Positions 41,301-47,801 of a DNA stretch of 48,986 nt are shown here, in pieces. The stretch's first letter is position 1, and each line of letters begins with the position of its first letter. The notes beneath the pieces are model-generated. The model saw nothing but the letters and a program-made list of their open reading frames with translations, was not told the DNA's origin and made no database searches. The position numbers and the translations under genes are program-made. Where the stretch lies: IMG/VR virus record IMGVR_UViG_3300034523_000118, positions 1 through 48,986 of that record; one strand, given 5' to 3'. Source of the DNA: a virus.

Positions 41301-43442
41301 TGGGTGTTCGACTTCGCTGGCGGCACTCGAGTCTACAGCTTGGTAAATTCGACGGTGGCTCCGGGGGTGGCGCAGCGCGTTGATCTGACAGGGATGTCTT
41401 CGACGATCTGGTGCAGACTGGCATCCACGTCGAATCGACGAGTTTCGGTTGACCAAGGCATAGCGTACACCGCCTCGATGTACATACGTGCCGCAGCGGG
41501 CCTGCAGATCAAGCCGCAGATCAATGGAGTGTCGTCCACCGGAGCTGCAGCCGGTACCTGGCAGCAGGCGTTGATAGTCGCGACGGGTGATTGGCAGAAG
41601 CTCTCGGTCACTTTCACCCCTCTAACCGCAACGGTAGAGGTTCAGATCTGTGCGGTGGTGTACGGGTCAGCCACCGTTTCCAGTGGGTTCATGGAAGTAG
41701 ACCAAGTTCAGGTTGAGGTTGGATCAACCGCAACCGGATGGCGGGATAACGGTCAGGTCAATGCGACGGCCATAGGCGCGGTCTCAACCACCGTCGACGG
41801 GCTATCCTCGACAGTCTCCCAACAAGGGACGAGCCTGACCAGTGTGTCCAGTCGCACGACCGTGCTTGAAAACAAGGTCAACAGCACGACTGATGGGCTC
41901 GCAACCAAAGCAAGTACGTCGGCGGTCAACAATCTCTCTGGCCGGGTGGATGCAACTGAGCAGAGCCTCACCTCCCAGGCGCAGTCCGTTACCGCTTTAA
42001 CCGCCTCGGTCAAGGCTGCCAACTCTGCCGGCGGGAACATCATCCCTAATGCGACCTTCGATCCGGCGTTCACCCGCATGGGCTTCACAGCGGTTGCAAC
42101 TACGGCATCTGGGGTGCCTGCGGGATGCCCGTTCAAGCATGCAGCACAGCTTTCCGGTAGAGATCACAACCCAGCATTGGCCGATGTTCCATTTGTTGCC
42201 GTGAAGCCAGGCGATGTGTGGCGGTTGACCGCGCTGGCGGCGTGCGGGGCGGGGACGGCACCGTTCAACCTTTACATCCAGATCGGTAGCGACCCGAGCA
42301 CTGTAAGCAGAACCGGCACTGGGGGGGGGAGGCTGACGACTACCTCAGCCTGGACACGATCCACTTGGGATTACACCGTCCCCGCTGGGGTTTATTTCAT
42401 CAGGCCCTTCCTGCAGATCGAGCAGGCCGCTGGCGCAGGAACCGTGTGGTATGCAACCGACTGGCATATGGAGGATGTCAGCGCTGCCAAGGCCGCTCAA
42501 GCTACCGCTGATGCCACCGCGACGGCGCTTAGCTCCACTCAAACCACCGTCACCCAGCAGGGAGATAAGCTTACAGCTGAAACGCAGCGCATCGATGGGT
42601 TGTACACCTCGGTGGGCAATGCCAATGCGGCGATCCAGAACGAGGCTACTGCCCGTGCCAGCGCTGTCAGCGCGCTCAGCCAGCAGATCCAGACCACTCA
42701 GTCGTCATTGGGTGATACCAATGCTTCGGTGCAGCAGATCAGCACGGCGCAGACCGGTCTGAACAACCGAGTCAATGCGCAGTACTCGATCAAGGTGGCG
42801 GTAACGCAGAGTGGGGTTTATGCCCTTGGCGGGATTGGTGTCGGTATCCAGAACCAAAATGGCGTGCTCCAGTCCGTAGTTGCTGTTCTGGCTGATCGAT
42901 TTGCCGTGATCAATGCGACCGGTGACGGCTTTGTCAGCCCGTTTGCTGTACAGGGTGGCCAAGTCTTCATGAATGACGCGTTCATCCGTGACGCGAGTAT
43001 CACCAACGCCAAAATCGCAAATGCCGCAATCACTTCAGCGAAGATCGGAGTCGCAGAGGTCGACACGCTCCGTATCCGTGGCAATGCGGTCACTGTGCCT
43101 GTGGCTGCTACAAGCGCGGGTAATGTGGTCGGAGGCGGCGTGGGGCAATGGCGAGACTTGATAGCCGTTGGCGTTCAGATGGATGAAGCGGGGTACATCA
43201 CTGCGCAATACAGCTGCTATCAAGGATTTGGCAGCGGTATCCGTAAGTACCAGTTCAGGATGGAAATCAACGGCCTGGTTATCGCTGAAGGCGGCGGCGA
43301 ATGGGCTGATGGGTTCCCCAACCTGATGGGCTCCATCGGCGTTGGCGTGGGTTACTTCGTCATCACGGTGAAGTGGTGGGGGGAAAATTCGGGGGTGAAC
43401 GTTCAAAACCACACCTTGTACGCGATGGGGACCAAGCGATGA
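35397..43442 (+). CDS. J: Giant tail-tip/host-specificity protein J
   Basis: The 2681-aa protein is more than twice the size of lambda J (1132 aa). The N-terminal half (about 1-620) is the J tip domain (STNIGKILIAVGEGEFDGAP, QAWTNNPAFVTYGVCVEDRF), followed by fibronectin-type III-like domains (about 620-820) and coiled coils. About 990-1610 is five exact 122-residue repeats (each with NLWIDTTGNANTPKRWNGSA). Then come a jelly-roll-like module (about 1620-1785), a sixth repeat, a second module of different type (about 1945-2120), and a paralogue of the first (about 2205-2370). The C-terminus has a DUF1983-like segment (IKVAVTQSGVYALGGIGVGI; SPFAVQGGQVFMNDAFIRDA) and a strand-rich tip. It should bind the host receptor. 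ATG 35397 follows GGAGGAAAGC. Confidence 0.92.
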   Translation: MGPADQLDITGAKGGSSKPKTPVEAPDSLQSTNIGKILIAVGEGEFDGAPTDRDIFLDNTPIVDTSGNVNFPGVKWEWRPGSVEQDYIQGIPAIENETTVNVELRSDNPFARALSNTQLSAVRVRMVWPRLAQQDSSGNTNGYRIEYAIDIATDGGAYVEAHLGAVDGKTTNGYQRSVRVNLPKATSGWMLRVRRITPNANSGTVADTMTIAGYTEIIDQKLRYPNTALLYIEFDAQQFQNIPAVTVKCKAKRWPVPSNYDPIARTYTGVWDGTFKQAWTNNPAFVTYGVCVEDRFGLGKRIKSWMVDKWEMYRIAQYCDQQVPNGQGGLEPRFLCDMNLQGRAEAWTLLRDLSAIYRGMVYWAHGSLFMQADMPRAQDIDYVFTRANVIDGEFVYGGAERNTHYSRALVSYDNPANNYDTDVIPVTDNALQRRYRDRPVEISAIGCTRASEAQRRGKWALLSNSQDRTVTFKTGMEGRIPLPGYVIPVADELVAGRPNGGRISAAAGRVITLDRDTPIKAGDRLILNLPNGTAQARTVQSVAGRAVTVTTAYGVQPEPELQWAIDYDDLAVQLFRVLKTTRTQEGEYEITALEFNPSKFAAIDTGAKLDERPISVIPVTTVQPPASVTLSSAHMIDQGIAVSTMTIAWSAVEGAVAYDVEWRKDNGNWVSLQRVGTTSVDVVGIYAGAYLARVRAVSAFDITSIWKSSVLTQLNGKEGLPPAVTFLDTESLLFGIGIKWGFPAGAEDTQRTELWYSEGTELGLATKLADLSYPQNEYVMQGLRAGQRFYFWARLVDRSGNIGPFFPVEGSLVSGMASADASAILEQIKDQITESELGQELTKRIDLIDMNGPGSVNERLGEVRSDLNQQLADTNNAVAEVDSALTAAKDSLTEAQAALSEALTEAQSDLQEQIDQIADLADSMPYKPDQAYTAGQGVLGEDGKLYQAKGDVPAGNPPPNATYWTDIGQAVQTANGLAVRVQTVETKVQTLEGTTTAQAQQITGLQSSLTTTNGNVTSAQQAAQAASDLAGSKGKVIVQATAPAAADRIAQNLWIDTTGNANTPKRWNGSAWVAVTDKVATDAAAAAANALAVAQTKADANAVQSLTTRVTNVEGVTTAQGQSLTGLQSSLTTTNQNVSAAQAAADAANTLAGGKGKVIAQSAAPAVADRLAQNLWIDTTGSANTPKRWNGSAWVAVTDKVATDAAAAAANALAVAQTKADASAVQSLTTKVTDVEGVVTAQGQSLTGLQSSLATTNQNVTAAQQAAQDAATLAGGKGKVIVQSAAPPVADRLAQNLWIDTTNNANTPKRWSGSAWVVVTDKVATDAAAAAANALAVAQTKADASAVQSLTTRVADVEGTVTAQGQSLVSLQSSLTTTNQNVTAAQQAAQAAATAAGGKGEVIYGTAAPAADKRLAQNLWIDTTGNANTPKRWNGSAWVAVTDKVATDAAAAAANALSVAQTKADASAVQSLTSRVTDAEGTLSSQGQAITGLSSSLTTTNQNVTAAQQAAQAASDAAGAKGKVLYQSTTPAVADRLTQNLWIDTTSNANTPKRWNGSAWVAVTDKVATDAASAAASALSQVATKADASAVNALNTRMTNAEGKLDTQATSITNLSSSIKAANSAGGNTIPNASFDPAYTQMGMTVFATADASVPAGCPFKYAARLATRDHYPALVDVPFSAVKPGDVWRLSALVACGTGTAPFNLYIQVGTDPATILRTGTGGGQVAATASWTRTSWDYTVPAGVYFIRPFLQIEQAAGGGTVWYATDWHMEDITVAKGAQATADTTASAVTALTTRVASAEGKVASQATSITNLQTSLTTTNNNVTAAQDAAQAASDLAGGKGKVIYGSAAPGTADRQSQNLWIDTTGNANTPKRWNGSAWVAVTDKVATDAAAAAATALAVAQTKADASAVQSLSNTVEQQGAAITANGAAITNISASLGQVAGENLVYNSSFEKESSTPGVADGWVFDFAGGTRVYSLVNSTVAPGVAQRVDLTGMSSTIWCRLASTSNRRVSVDQGIAYTASMYIRAAAGLQIKPQINGVSSTGAAAGTWQQALIVATGDWQKLSVTFTPLTATVEVQICAVVYGSATVSSGFMEVDQVQVEVGSTATGWRDNGQVNATAIGAVSTTVDGLSSTVSQQGTSLTSVSSRTTVLENKVNSTTDGLATKASTSAVNNLSGRVDATEQSLTSQAQSVTALTASVKAANSAGGNIIPNATFDPAFTRMGFTAVATTASGVPAGCPFKHAAQLSGRDHNPALADVPFVAVKPGDVWRLTALAACGAGTAPFNLYIQIGSDPSTVSRTGTGGGRLTTTSAWTRSTWDYTVPAGVYFIRPFLQIEQAAGAGTVWYATDWHMEDVSAAKAAQATADATATALSSTQTTVTQQGDKLTAETQRIDGLYTSVGNANAAIQNEATARASAVSALSQQIQTTQSSLGDTNASVQQISTAQTGLNNRVNAQYSIKVAVTQSGVYALGGIGVGIQNQNGVLQSVVAVLADRFAVINATGDGFVSPFAVQGGQVFMNDAFIRDASITNAKIANAAITSAKIGVAEVDTLRIRGNAVTVPVAATSAGNVVGGGVGQWRDLIAVGVQMDEAGYITAQYSCYQGFGSGIRKYQFRMEINGLVIAEGGGEWADGFPNLMGSIGVGVGYFVITVKWWGENSGVNVQNHTLYAMGTKR
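38380..40209 (+). repeat. Five 366-bp tandem repeats in J, with a sixth at 40813-41178
   Basis: The codons for the same NLWID motif start at 38550, 38916, 39282, 39648 and 40014, each exactly 366 bp apart, and again at 40983 after a 603-bp insertion. Each unit encodes a coiled coil rich in Ala/Thr plus a short beta segment. Synonymous differences between copies show they are not very recent duplicates. Confidence 0.9.
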
Positions 43443-43819
43443 ATAGCATTGAACACTATGCAGCCTACGAAACTGACGGTCGGATTGTGTTTGCAGTTAG
43501 CTGCCCACCCGAACACGGGATGAAGATCATCAGGCTAAACACTGACCGGCCCTACATCCAGGTAACCACCCCGGCTAGGGCGGCTGAGCACTTTGTGATG
43601 GGCCAAATGCTCAAGGAGCGCCCCCAGATGGGGGCGCTACTCCAAGGTAACTGGTTGAAAGGCGTTCACGCAGGTGCTGCGGTCAAAATCGAGAGCGAAA
43701 CGTACACCGCTGATGGCAGTGATATCGAGTTGGGTTTCTCGGCGCCGGGCACCTACCACATCACGGTCAGTCTTTGGCCCTACCGCGATCAGGAGTTTAC
43801 CGTTGAAAATCCAGCATAA
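43439..43819 (+). CDS. Tail-fibre-associated protein, 126 aa
   Basis: The ATG overlaps the J stop (ATGA), so it is translated with J. The protein is strand-rich (YAAYETDGRIVFAVSCPPEH, KIIRLNTDRPYIQVTTPARA, SAPGTYHITVSLWPYRDQEF). It may be a tip or tail-fibre component or its chaperone. No defined family recognised. Confidence 0.7.
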   Translation: MNSIEHYAAYETDGRIVFAVSCPPEHGMKIIRLNTDRPYIQVTTPARAAEHFVMGQMLKERPQMGALLQGNWLKGVHAGAAVKIESETYTADGSDIELGFSAPGTYHITVSLWPYRDQEFTVENPA

Positions 43820-43973
43820 ATGCGACCACGCTCGGCGCCGTTCGGCGGAGTACCCACCGGTCGAAGAGCAGCTGGACATGCTCTGGCACGCCATGGACCA
43901 GGGCCTGATGCCCAAGGCTGAGCCGTTCTACACGACCTTGCAAAAGGTCAAACAGCAACACCCGAAAGCTTGA
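43803..43973 (+). CDS. Small post-J protein with TTG start, 56 aa
   Basis: AGGAG at 43791-43795 lies 7 nt before a TTG in this frame. The peptide contains YPPVEEQLDMLWHAMDQGLM, then PKAEPFYTTLQKVKQQHP, a pattern I know from short genes that follow tail-fibre genes in many phages. It overlaps the previous gene by 17 bp. Confidence 0.7.
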   Translation: MKIQHKCDHARRRSAEYPPVEEQLDMLWHAMDQGLMPKAEPFYTTLQKVKQQHPKA

Positions 43974-43992
43974 ATGCTGCACACCAACCCAT

Positions 43993-44018
43993 GCCCGCCG
44001 AGAGCGGGCTTCTTTTTG
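43993..44018 (+). terminator. Terminator-leader unit
   Basis: GCCCGC (43993-43998) pairs with GCGGGC (44004-44009), then TTCTTTTT, then TCTGGAGAAAACCC leads to the ATG at 44033. Confidence 0.75.
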
Positions 44019-44032
44019 TCTGGAGAAAACCC

Positions 44033-44257
44033 ATGCCATTTGTCGCCATCAACCTCAGCAATGACTACGAAGTCGCCAACAAAACCCGCTTTGCCACCCA
44101 GGAGGAGGCCGATGCGCGTGCTCGAGCGATCCTCTCCCAGTTCCCGGCCGCCCAGGTCTGCGTCGCTCAGGTGCTGAAGGACTACACCGCCACGGTAGCC
44201 ATTACTGTCGCGGACCCGGCTGAGCCAGCGCCGGAGCCTGAAGCATCTGCGGGCTGA
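44033..44257 (+). CDS. Small tail-region protein, 74 aa
   Basis: The start follows CTGGAGAAAACCC. The peptide (MPFVAINLSNDYEVANKTRF, QEEADARARAILSQFPAAQV) ends in a Pro/Glu-rich tail (DPAEPAPEPEASAG). No family recognised. Its 3' end overlaps the antisense lipoprotein gene by 56 bp. Confidence 0.6.
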   Translation: MPFVAINLSNDYEVANKTRFATQEEADARARAILSQFPAAQVCVAQVLKDYTATVAITVADPAEPAPEPEASAG

Positions 44258-44570
44258 AGCTTGGTATCACCATATTGCCGAGCTTGTATTGCTGATAGCT
44301 GGTGTAGGGCAGAACAACTGTGTCAGCAACGCCCGACGCAGCCATGTCGATCAGAATCTCGTATGGGTCTGAATGTGTTCCCTTTCTTTCCGGCCCAGTT
44401 AAATTGCAAAACTGATATGCAACGCCGCTATACATCCGAGGGATTTCTGGGCAGTAGGAATTCCATTCCGCCAGGTCACCCACGGCCTTTGATTCGTTAG
44501 ACACGGTTCTCACCGTCCCGCAACCGCTGAGCACTATGGTCAGCGCCGCTCCTATCCATAGCTGTTTCAC
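44202..44570 (-). CDS. YceK/YidQ-like lipoprotein moron
   Basis: The 122-aa protein starts at GTG 44570 with GGGAG upstream. It has a lipobox LSGC (Cys17), and its body follows the YceK/YidQ (DUF1375) lipoprotein family: IPRMYSGVAYQFCNLTG and SGVADTVVLPYTSYQQYKLG. Being antisense to the late operon and lipidated suggests expression in the lysogen with an effect at the outer membrane, such as exclusion. The C-terminal extension after the family domain overlaps the convergent gene. Confidence 0.75.
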   Translation of the reverse strand: MKQLWIGAALTIVLSGCGTVRTVSNESKAVGDLAEWNSYCPEIPRMYSGVAYQFCNLTGPERKGTHSDPYEILIDMAASGVADTVVLPYTSYQQYKLGNMVIPSFSPQMLQAPALAQPGPRQ

Positions 44571-44619
44571 CAGGCCACTCCCTTTGTGATGGCCAGATCA
44601 TAGCGCATTAACTAATCAG

Positions 44620-44642
44620 GCCCGCCTTGCGCGGGCTTTTTT
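44620..44642 (+). terminator. Terminator before the endolysin-like gene
   Basis: GCCCGC (44620-44625) pairs with GCGGGC (44631-44636), followed by T6, then ACTGGAGAAAACCC leads to the ATG at 44657. Confidence 0.8.
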
Positions 44643-44656
44643 ACTGGAGAAAACCC

Positions 44657-45100
44657 ATGGCTGCACGAGGTGTCCGCAATAACAATCCCGGCAACATCGA
44701 CTTCAACCCCCGAAACGCTTGGCAGGGCCAGCTAGGATTGGAGGTCGGTGCTACCAAACCGCGCTTCGCCAGGTTTGACCAAGCTGAGAACGGTATCCGG
44801 GCCTTGGGTAAGCTGCTGCTCAACTATCGGGGTAAGGACGGAATGCCCGGAGTTGGTCGTCCAGGTATCGATACCCCGCTGGAGTTCATCAGCCGCTGGG
44901 CGCCATCCAGCGAAAACAACACCCTGGCCTACGCTCAGGCCATTGCCAAGCGTCTCGGCGTGGGCGTCCGCGACTCCATCGACATCTCCAAGCCTCAGGT
45001 GCTGCGCGAGGCAGTGGTGGGGATCATCGTCCACGAGAACGGCGGCAATCCGTACAAGGCTGAGGTGATCGACGAAGGCGTGCGGAGGGCGCTGGCATGA
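44657..45100 (+). CDS. Endolysin-like / virion lytic protein, 147 aa
   Basis: The N-terminal motif GVRNNNPGNIDFNPRNAWQG and the helix FDQAENGIRALGKLLLNYRG are typical of phage proteins annotated as structural lysozyme-like (P5-type) muralytic proteins. It is followed by DUF6527 and spanin genes, so it is the most likely endolysin. I see no signal peptide, so export would need the holins at 16001-16657. ATG 44657 has CTGGAG upstream. Confidence 0.7.
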   Translation: MAARGVRNNNPGNIDFNPRNAWQGQLGLEVGATKPRFARFDQAENGIRALGKLLLNYRGKDGMPGVGRPGIDTPLEFISRWAPSSENNTLAYAQAIAKRLGVGVRDSIDISKPQVLREAVVGIIVHENGGNPYKAEVIDEGVRRALA

Positions 45101-45414
45101 CGATCAAGACGATAGGCCGATGCCTGGGCCGGGCAGAAGACGGATCGCTGTGGTTCTTCTGCAACGGCTGCAAACTCCCGCATAGCCTTAATGTGGGCGC
45201 CGGACCCGGCCCGCGGTGGGAGTACAACGAAAATGCTGATGCGCCGACCTTCACTCCATCTGTGCTGTCCCGGTACCGCATGGGCAACAAGGAAACGGTC
45301 TGCCACTCCTTCGTGACCTGCGGGCGCATCCAGTATCTTACCGACAGCACCCATGGCTTGGCCGGCCAAACAGTCGATCTTCCAGAGTGGGAGGCGGCAT
45401 GGAGCAGCTGGTAG
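45097..45414 (+). CDS. DUF6527-like protein, 105 aa
   Basis: The protein resembles small phage proteins of the DUF6527 type, sometimes misnamed 'ammonia monooxygenase': FFCNGCKLPHSLNVG, DAPTFTPSVLSRYRMG, CHSFVTCGRIQYLTDSTHGL, AGQTVDLPEW. It lies in the lysis cassette and overlaps the previous gene (ATGA). The conserved Cys/His residues may bind a metal. Function unknown. Confidence 0.75.
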   Translation: MTIKTIGRCLGRAEDGSLWFFCNGCKLPHSLNVGAGPGPRWEYNENADAPTFTPSVLSRYRMGNKETVCHSFVTCGRIQYLTDSTHGLAGQTVDLPEWEAAWSSW

Positions 45415-45917
45415 CGAAGTTCTCGTTCCCGCTGCGCCTGCTTGCCGTGCTTTTGGTGTTTGCATCCTACTGGGGTGCTTACCAGCATGGCCGGTCGGTG
45501 GAGCGCGCTGAAGCCGGCCAAGTGTCGGCGCAGCGAGACAGTGGCGACCGCCTAGCCGAGGTAATCGGCGAACGCGGCGCCCGCGAGGAAGAACAACGAC
45601 GCGCCCAAGTGCAGGAGGAAGCGAGAGCTCATGCCCATGAAGAACGAACGATTGCTGATGCTGGCGCTGCTGACGCCGATGCTGCTGGCCGGCGGTTGCG
45701 CAGTGACGCCATCCAGCTCGCAGCCGCCCTCAGTTGCACCGGCAAGGATACCGCCGCTGTCGCCAGAGGCGAGACAGCCACCCGCGCCGCCATGGTGCTC
45801 TCCGACCTGCTCACACGGGCTGATGCTCGAGCGGGAGAGCTGGCGAAAGCTTATGACCAAGCCCGAATAGCAGGTGAACTGTGCGAAGCGTCCTATGACG
45901 CACTCGGGCGAAAATAA
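45399..45917 (+). CDS. Rz: Rz-like inner-membrane spanin (DUF2514)
   Basis: The 172-aa protein has an N-terminal membrane anchor (FPLRLLAVLLVFASYWGAYQ) and a long charged coiled coil, the inner spanin architecture. With the outer-membrane partner it fuses the membranes at lysis. ATG 45399 follows GGGAGGCGGC. The Rz1-like gene is nested inside it in another frame, as in lambda. Confidence 0.85.
   Translation: MEQLVAKFSFPLRLLAVLLVFASYWGAYQHGRSVERAEAGQVSAQRDSGDRLAEVIGERGAREEEQRRAQVQEEARAHAHEERTIADAGAADADAAGRRLRSDAIQLAAALSCTGKDTAAVARGETATRAAMVLSDLLTRADARAGELAKAYDQARIAGELCEASYDALGRK
45631..45870 (+). CDS. Rz1: Rz1-like outer-membrane spanin, nested in Rz
   Basis: A second frame inside Rz encodes a lipoprotein: signal MPMKNERLLMLALLTPMLLA with lipobox AGGC (Cys23), followed by a Ser/Pro-rich segment (SQPPSVAPARIPPLSPEARQ), the classic Rz1 look. 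The total length of 79 aa is normal. AGGAGG lies about 13 nt upstream; an in-frame ATG at 45637 is an alternative start. Confidence 0.88.
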   Translation: MPMKNERLLMLALLTPMLLAGGCAVTPSSSQPPSVAPARIPPLSPEARQPPAPPWCSPTCSHGLMLERESWRKLMTKPE

Positions 45918-45945
45918 CCATCTCAGACCTCGGCCTCTCAAGATA

Positions 45946-45974
45946 TTGAGAAATGCCACGTGCCCAGCGATAAT
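45946..45974 (+). promoter_or_regulatory. Promoter of the acyltransferase moron
   Basis: TTGAGA (45946-45951) and GATAAT (45969-45974) with a 17-nt spacer, each 5 of 6 to consensus. The -35 is half of a dyad (TCTCAA-N4-TTGAGA). It should work in the lysogen. Confidence 0.65.
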
Positions 45975-46012
45975 GGCAAATTAATCTCACAAATTAGCAA
46001 TGGACTGTCCGC

Positions 46013-47068
46013 GTGGAAAAATTCTACGGAATACAATACTTGAGAGGCATCGCAGCTGGGCTGGTTATCATCTACCATTCTATGGTGATGATTGCTGTAG
46101 CACCGTACTTCGATAGTCCGGTGGGTGATTTTGGAGTAGACATATTCTTTGTCATATCTGGGTTCGTAATGTGGGTAACCACAGAAGGTCAGAATAAAAG
46201 TATAAGAGAGTTCTGGATTTCGCGGATATTGAGGGTTGCACCTTTATACTGGCTGTTCACGTTTGTGCTTGTCGCCGCCGCACTATTGATGCCAAGCTTG
46301 TTTTTCAACTCCCGCGGCGTCGATCCCGTATTCCTGCTTAAGTCGCTTTTGTTCATTCCCGCCCAAAACCCAGATGTTGGGGATGTCACGCCCGTTTACA
46401 CCATTGGATGGACTCTTACATATGAAATGTTTTTCTACGCAATATTCGGTCTATCCTTAGCATTGCAAAATCTTAGAATGAGGTTTTTGTTCATATTTAC
46501 AGTTATAGTTGCGCTTGCTACCGTTGGAACTGCTTTAGCTCCAGCAGGTCCAGTGGGCAAAACCTACACAAGCCCGATCATCATTGAATTTCTGCTTGGC
46601 GTCTTGCTAGGAGTTACCAGGCAGCGTTGGGTAGGTATCGGATTGTTGCCGACAAGCCTATTGATTGGCGCAAGTAGCGTGGCGCTAGTACTTTCTGATT
46701 TTACCGTGTTTGCTCGGGCTTTAGTATATGGCGTTCCGGCATTTTTCTTGGTCGCGGGATTTATTTCGCTTGAGAAGTACATTCGATCAAATGTTAATAG
46801 GGCGCTATTGTTGTTTGGGGAGGCATCGTATTCGCTGTATTTGTCGCATCCAATTTCTCAACGAATCTGGTACGTGCTATTTATATCGATTTTTGGGCAG
46901 ATAACTAACCCTGCGATGGCAGTTTGGTACGCGGTAGGCGCCGTTGCTGCTGGCCTTCTAGGCGGAATTGTATGCTATCTTCTTGTAGAGAGATATCTAC
47001 AGAAGCTGGCTAAAGTGATATCACGCTCTTACCTCAAGGCCGGCCGAGCTATTGAAGTGCAGCGCTAG
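46013..47068 (+). CDS. Acyltransferase 3 family membrane protein
   Basis: The 351-aa protein is a multi-spanning acyltransferase of the OafA/O-antigen acetylase type. It begins YGIQYLRGIAAGLVIIYHSM with the conserved Arg11 and His22, and has FGVDIFFVISGFVMWV and about ten hydrophobic segments. These enzymes O-acetylate surface polysaccharides. On prophages they commonly alter O-antigen and block adsorption of related phages. Start GTG at 46013, no strong ribosome-binding site. The gene is visibly more AT-rich than its neighbours and flanked by its own promoter and terminator, so it is a transferred moron. Confidence 0.88.
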   Translation: MEKFYGIQYLRGIAAGLVIIYHSMVMIAVAPYFDSPVGDFGVDIFFVISGFVMWVTTEGQNKSIREFWISRILRVAPLYWLFTFVLVAAALLMPSLFFNSRGVDPVFLLKSLLFIPAQNPDVGDVTPVYTIGWTLTYEMFFYAIFGLSLALQNLRMRFLFIFTVIVALATVGTALAPAGPVGKTYTSPIIIEFLLGVLLGVTRQRWVGIGLLPTSLLIGASSVALVLSDFTVFARALVYGVPAFFLVAGFISLEKYIRSNVNRALLLFGEASYSLYLSHPISQRIWYVLFISIFGQITNPAMAVWYAVGAVAAGLLGGIVCYLLVERYLQKLAKVISRSYLKAGRAIEVQR

Positions 47069-47081
47069 AGTGATCATGTAA

Positions 47082-47119
47082 TTAGGCTGTTTTTTGGTTT
47101 TTTCTTTGAAACAGCCTAA
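47082..47119 (+). terminator. Terminator of the acyltransferase gene
   Basis: TTAGGCTGTTT (47082-47092) pairs perfectly with AAACAGCCTAA (47109-47119); the loop is T-rich. 47120-47209 holds nothing more. Confidence 0.75.
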
Positions 47120-47209
47120 CCTCATCTCTGTAGATTTCACGCTTGAGTGGGGCGTCAGCGTTGATGACTTACCAAGCCTTTGAATATCGTTCCTGCTTGG
47201 AGCTTAGGA

Positions 47210-47434
47210 GTGGATAAGCGCACCTTCATAGGGATGGTTGAGGCAGGCGAGCCGCTGATTCAGCAGGCTATCGGTGCCATGCGGGAGTATCACCAGGCGC
47301 AGGATTGCGGCGCACCGGCGGAGGATGTCGAGCGGCTACGCCTGCTGGCCAAGTCGCTGTTCCAGGGGGCGTCCGACTACCAGCTTCGGGTGATTGCGAC
47401 GATGCGCGGCAAGGAGCTCCCACCGCTGCACTGA
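47210..47434 (+). CDS. Hypothetical protein, 74 aa
   Basis: GTG 47210 is chosen because GGAG lies 7 nt upstream; an in-frame TTG at 47180 is weaker. The protein is helical (MVEAGEPLIQQAIGAMREYH, VERLRLLAKSLFQGASDYQL). It lies near the right end, where related prophages often carry such a gene. No family known to me. Confidence 0.6.
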   Translation: MDKRTFIGMVEAGEPLIQQAIGAMREYHQAQDCGAPAEDVERLRLLAKSLFQGASDYQLRVIATMRGKELPPLH

Positions 47435-47479
47435 TCCGCTGACCGGCGATTGTCCGGCGCGGATTCCACCTATACGATG

Positions 47480-47495
47480 CTGTATCGATATACAG
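47480..47495. promoter_or_regulatory. Near-consensus LexA box
   Basis: CTGTATCGATATACAG fits CTGT-N8-ACAG perfectly. It sits 12 bp before the start at 47508. A possible promoter (TTGTCC 47450-47455, TACGAT 47473-47478, 17-nt spacer) would put the start site inside the box, so LexA could block it. Confidence 0.8.
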
Positions 47496-47507
47496 TATTG
47501 GTGTCCT

Positions 47508-47801
47508 ATGTACTTCCTCCTTGTGCGTCGCCGCGCAAATGGCGTGGCCATCCCTGCGAATCAGCTCGGTAAGATCGCACCCATCCGTGCCGACATCCAC
47601 ATTGGCGAACACTACAGCGAGCCGCTTGGCCGAGTGGCCATCCAGGCTTGGGTGTTCAATCCGACCCTTGGGCCTGACGTCATCCCGCGGCTTCACGATG
47701 CCAAGGTAAACGGCATGGTGCAGCTCGGCATGAACATCAACGGCGTCGAGGAAGTAAACGGCGCGCTGTATGCGGAGTCTTGGTGGTGCAGGGCTGAATG
47801 A
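47508..47801 (+). CDS. LexA-box-controlled protein, 97 aa
   Basis: The protein begins [20 protein letters not shown] and includes [20 protein letters not shown] and [20 protein letters not shown]. It is strand-rich and has no membrane segment. It may belong to a family of small proteins near prophage ends in Pseudomonas; function unknown. The LexA box right before it predicts induction by DNA damage. It is coupled by ATGA to the next gene. Confidence 0.7.
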   Translation: MYFLLVRRRANGVAIPANQLGKIAPIRADIHIGEHYSEPLGRVAIQAWVFNPTLGPDVIPRLHDAKVNGMVQLGMNINGVEEVNGALYAESWWCRAE

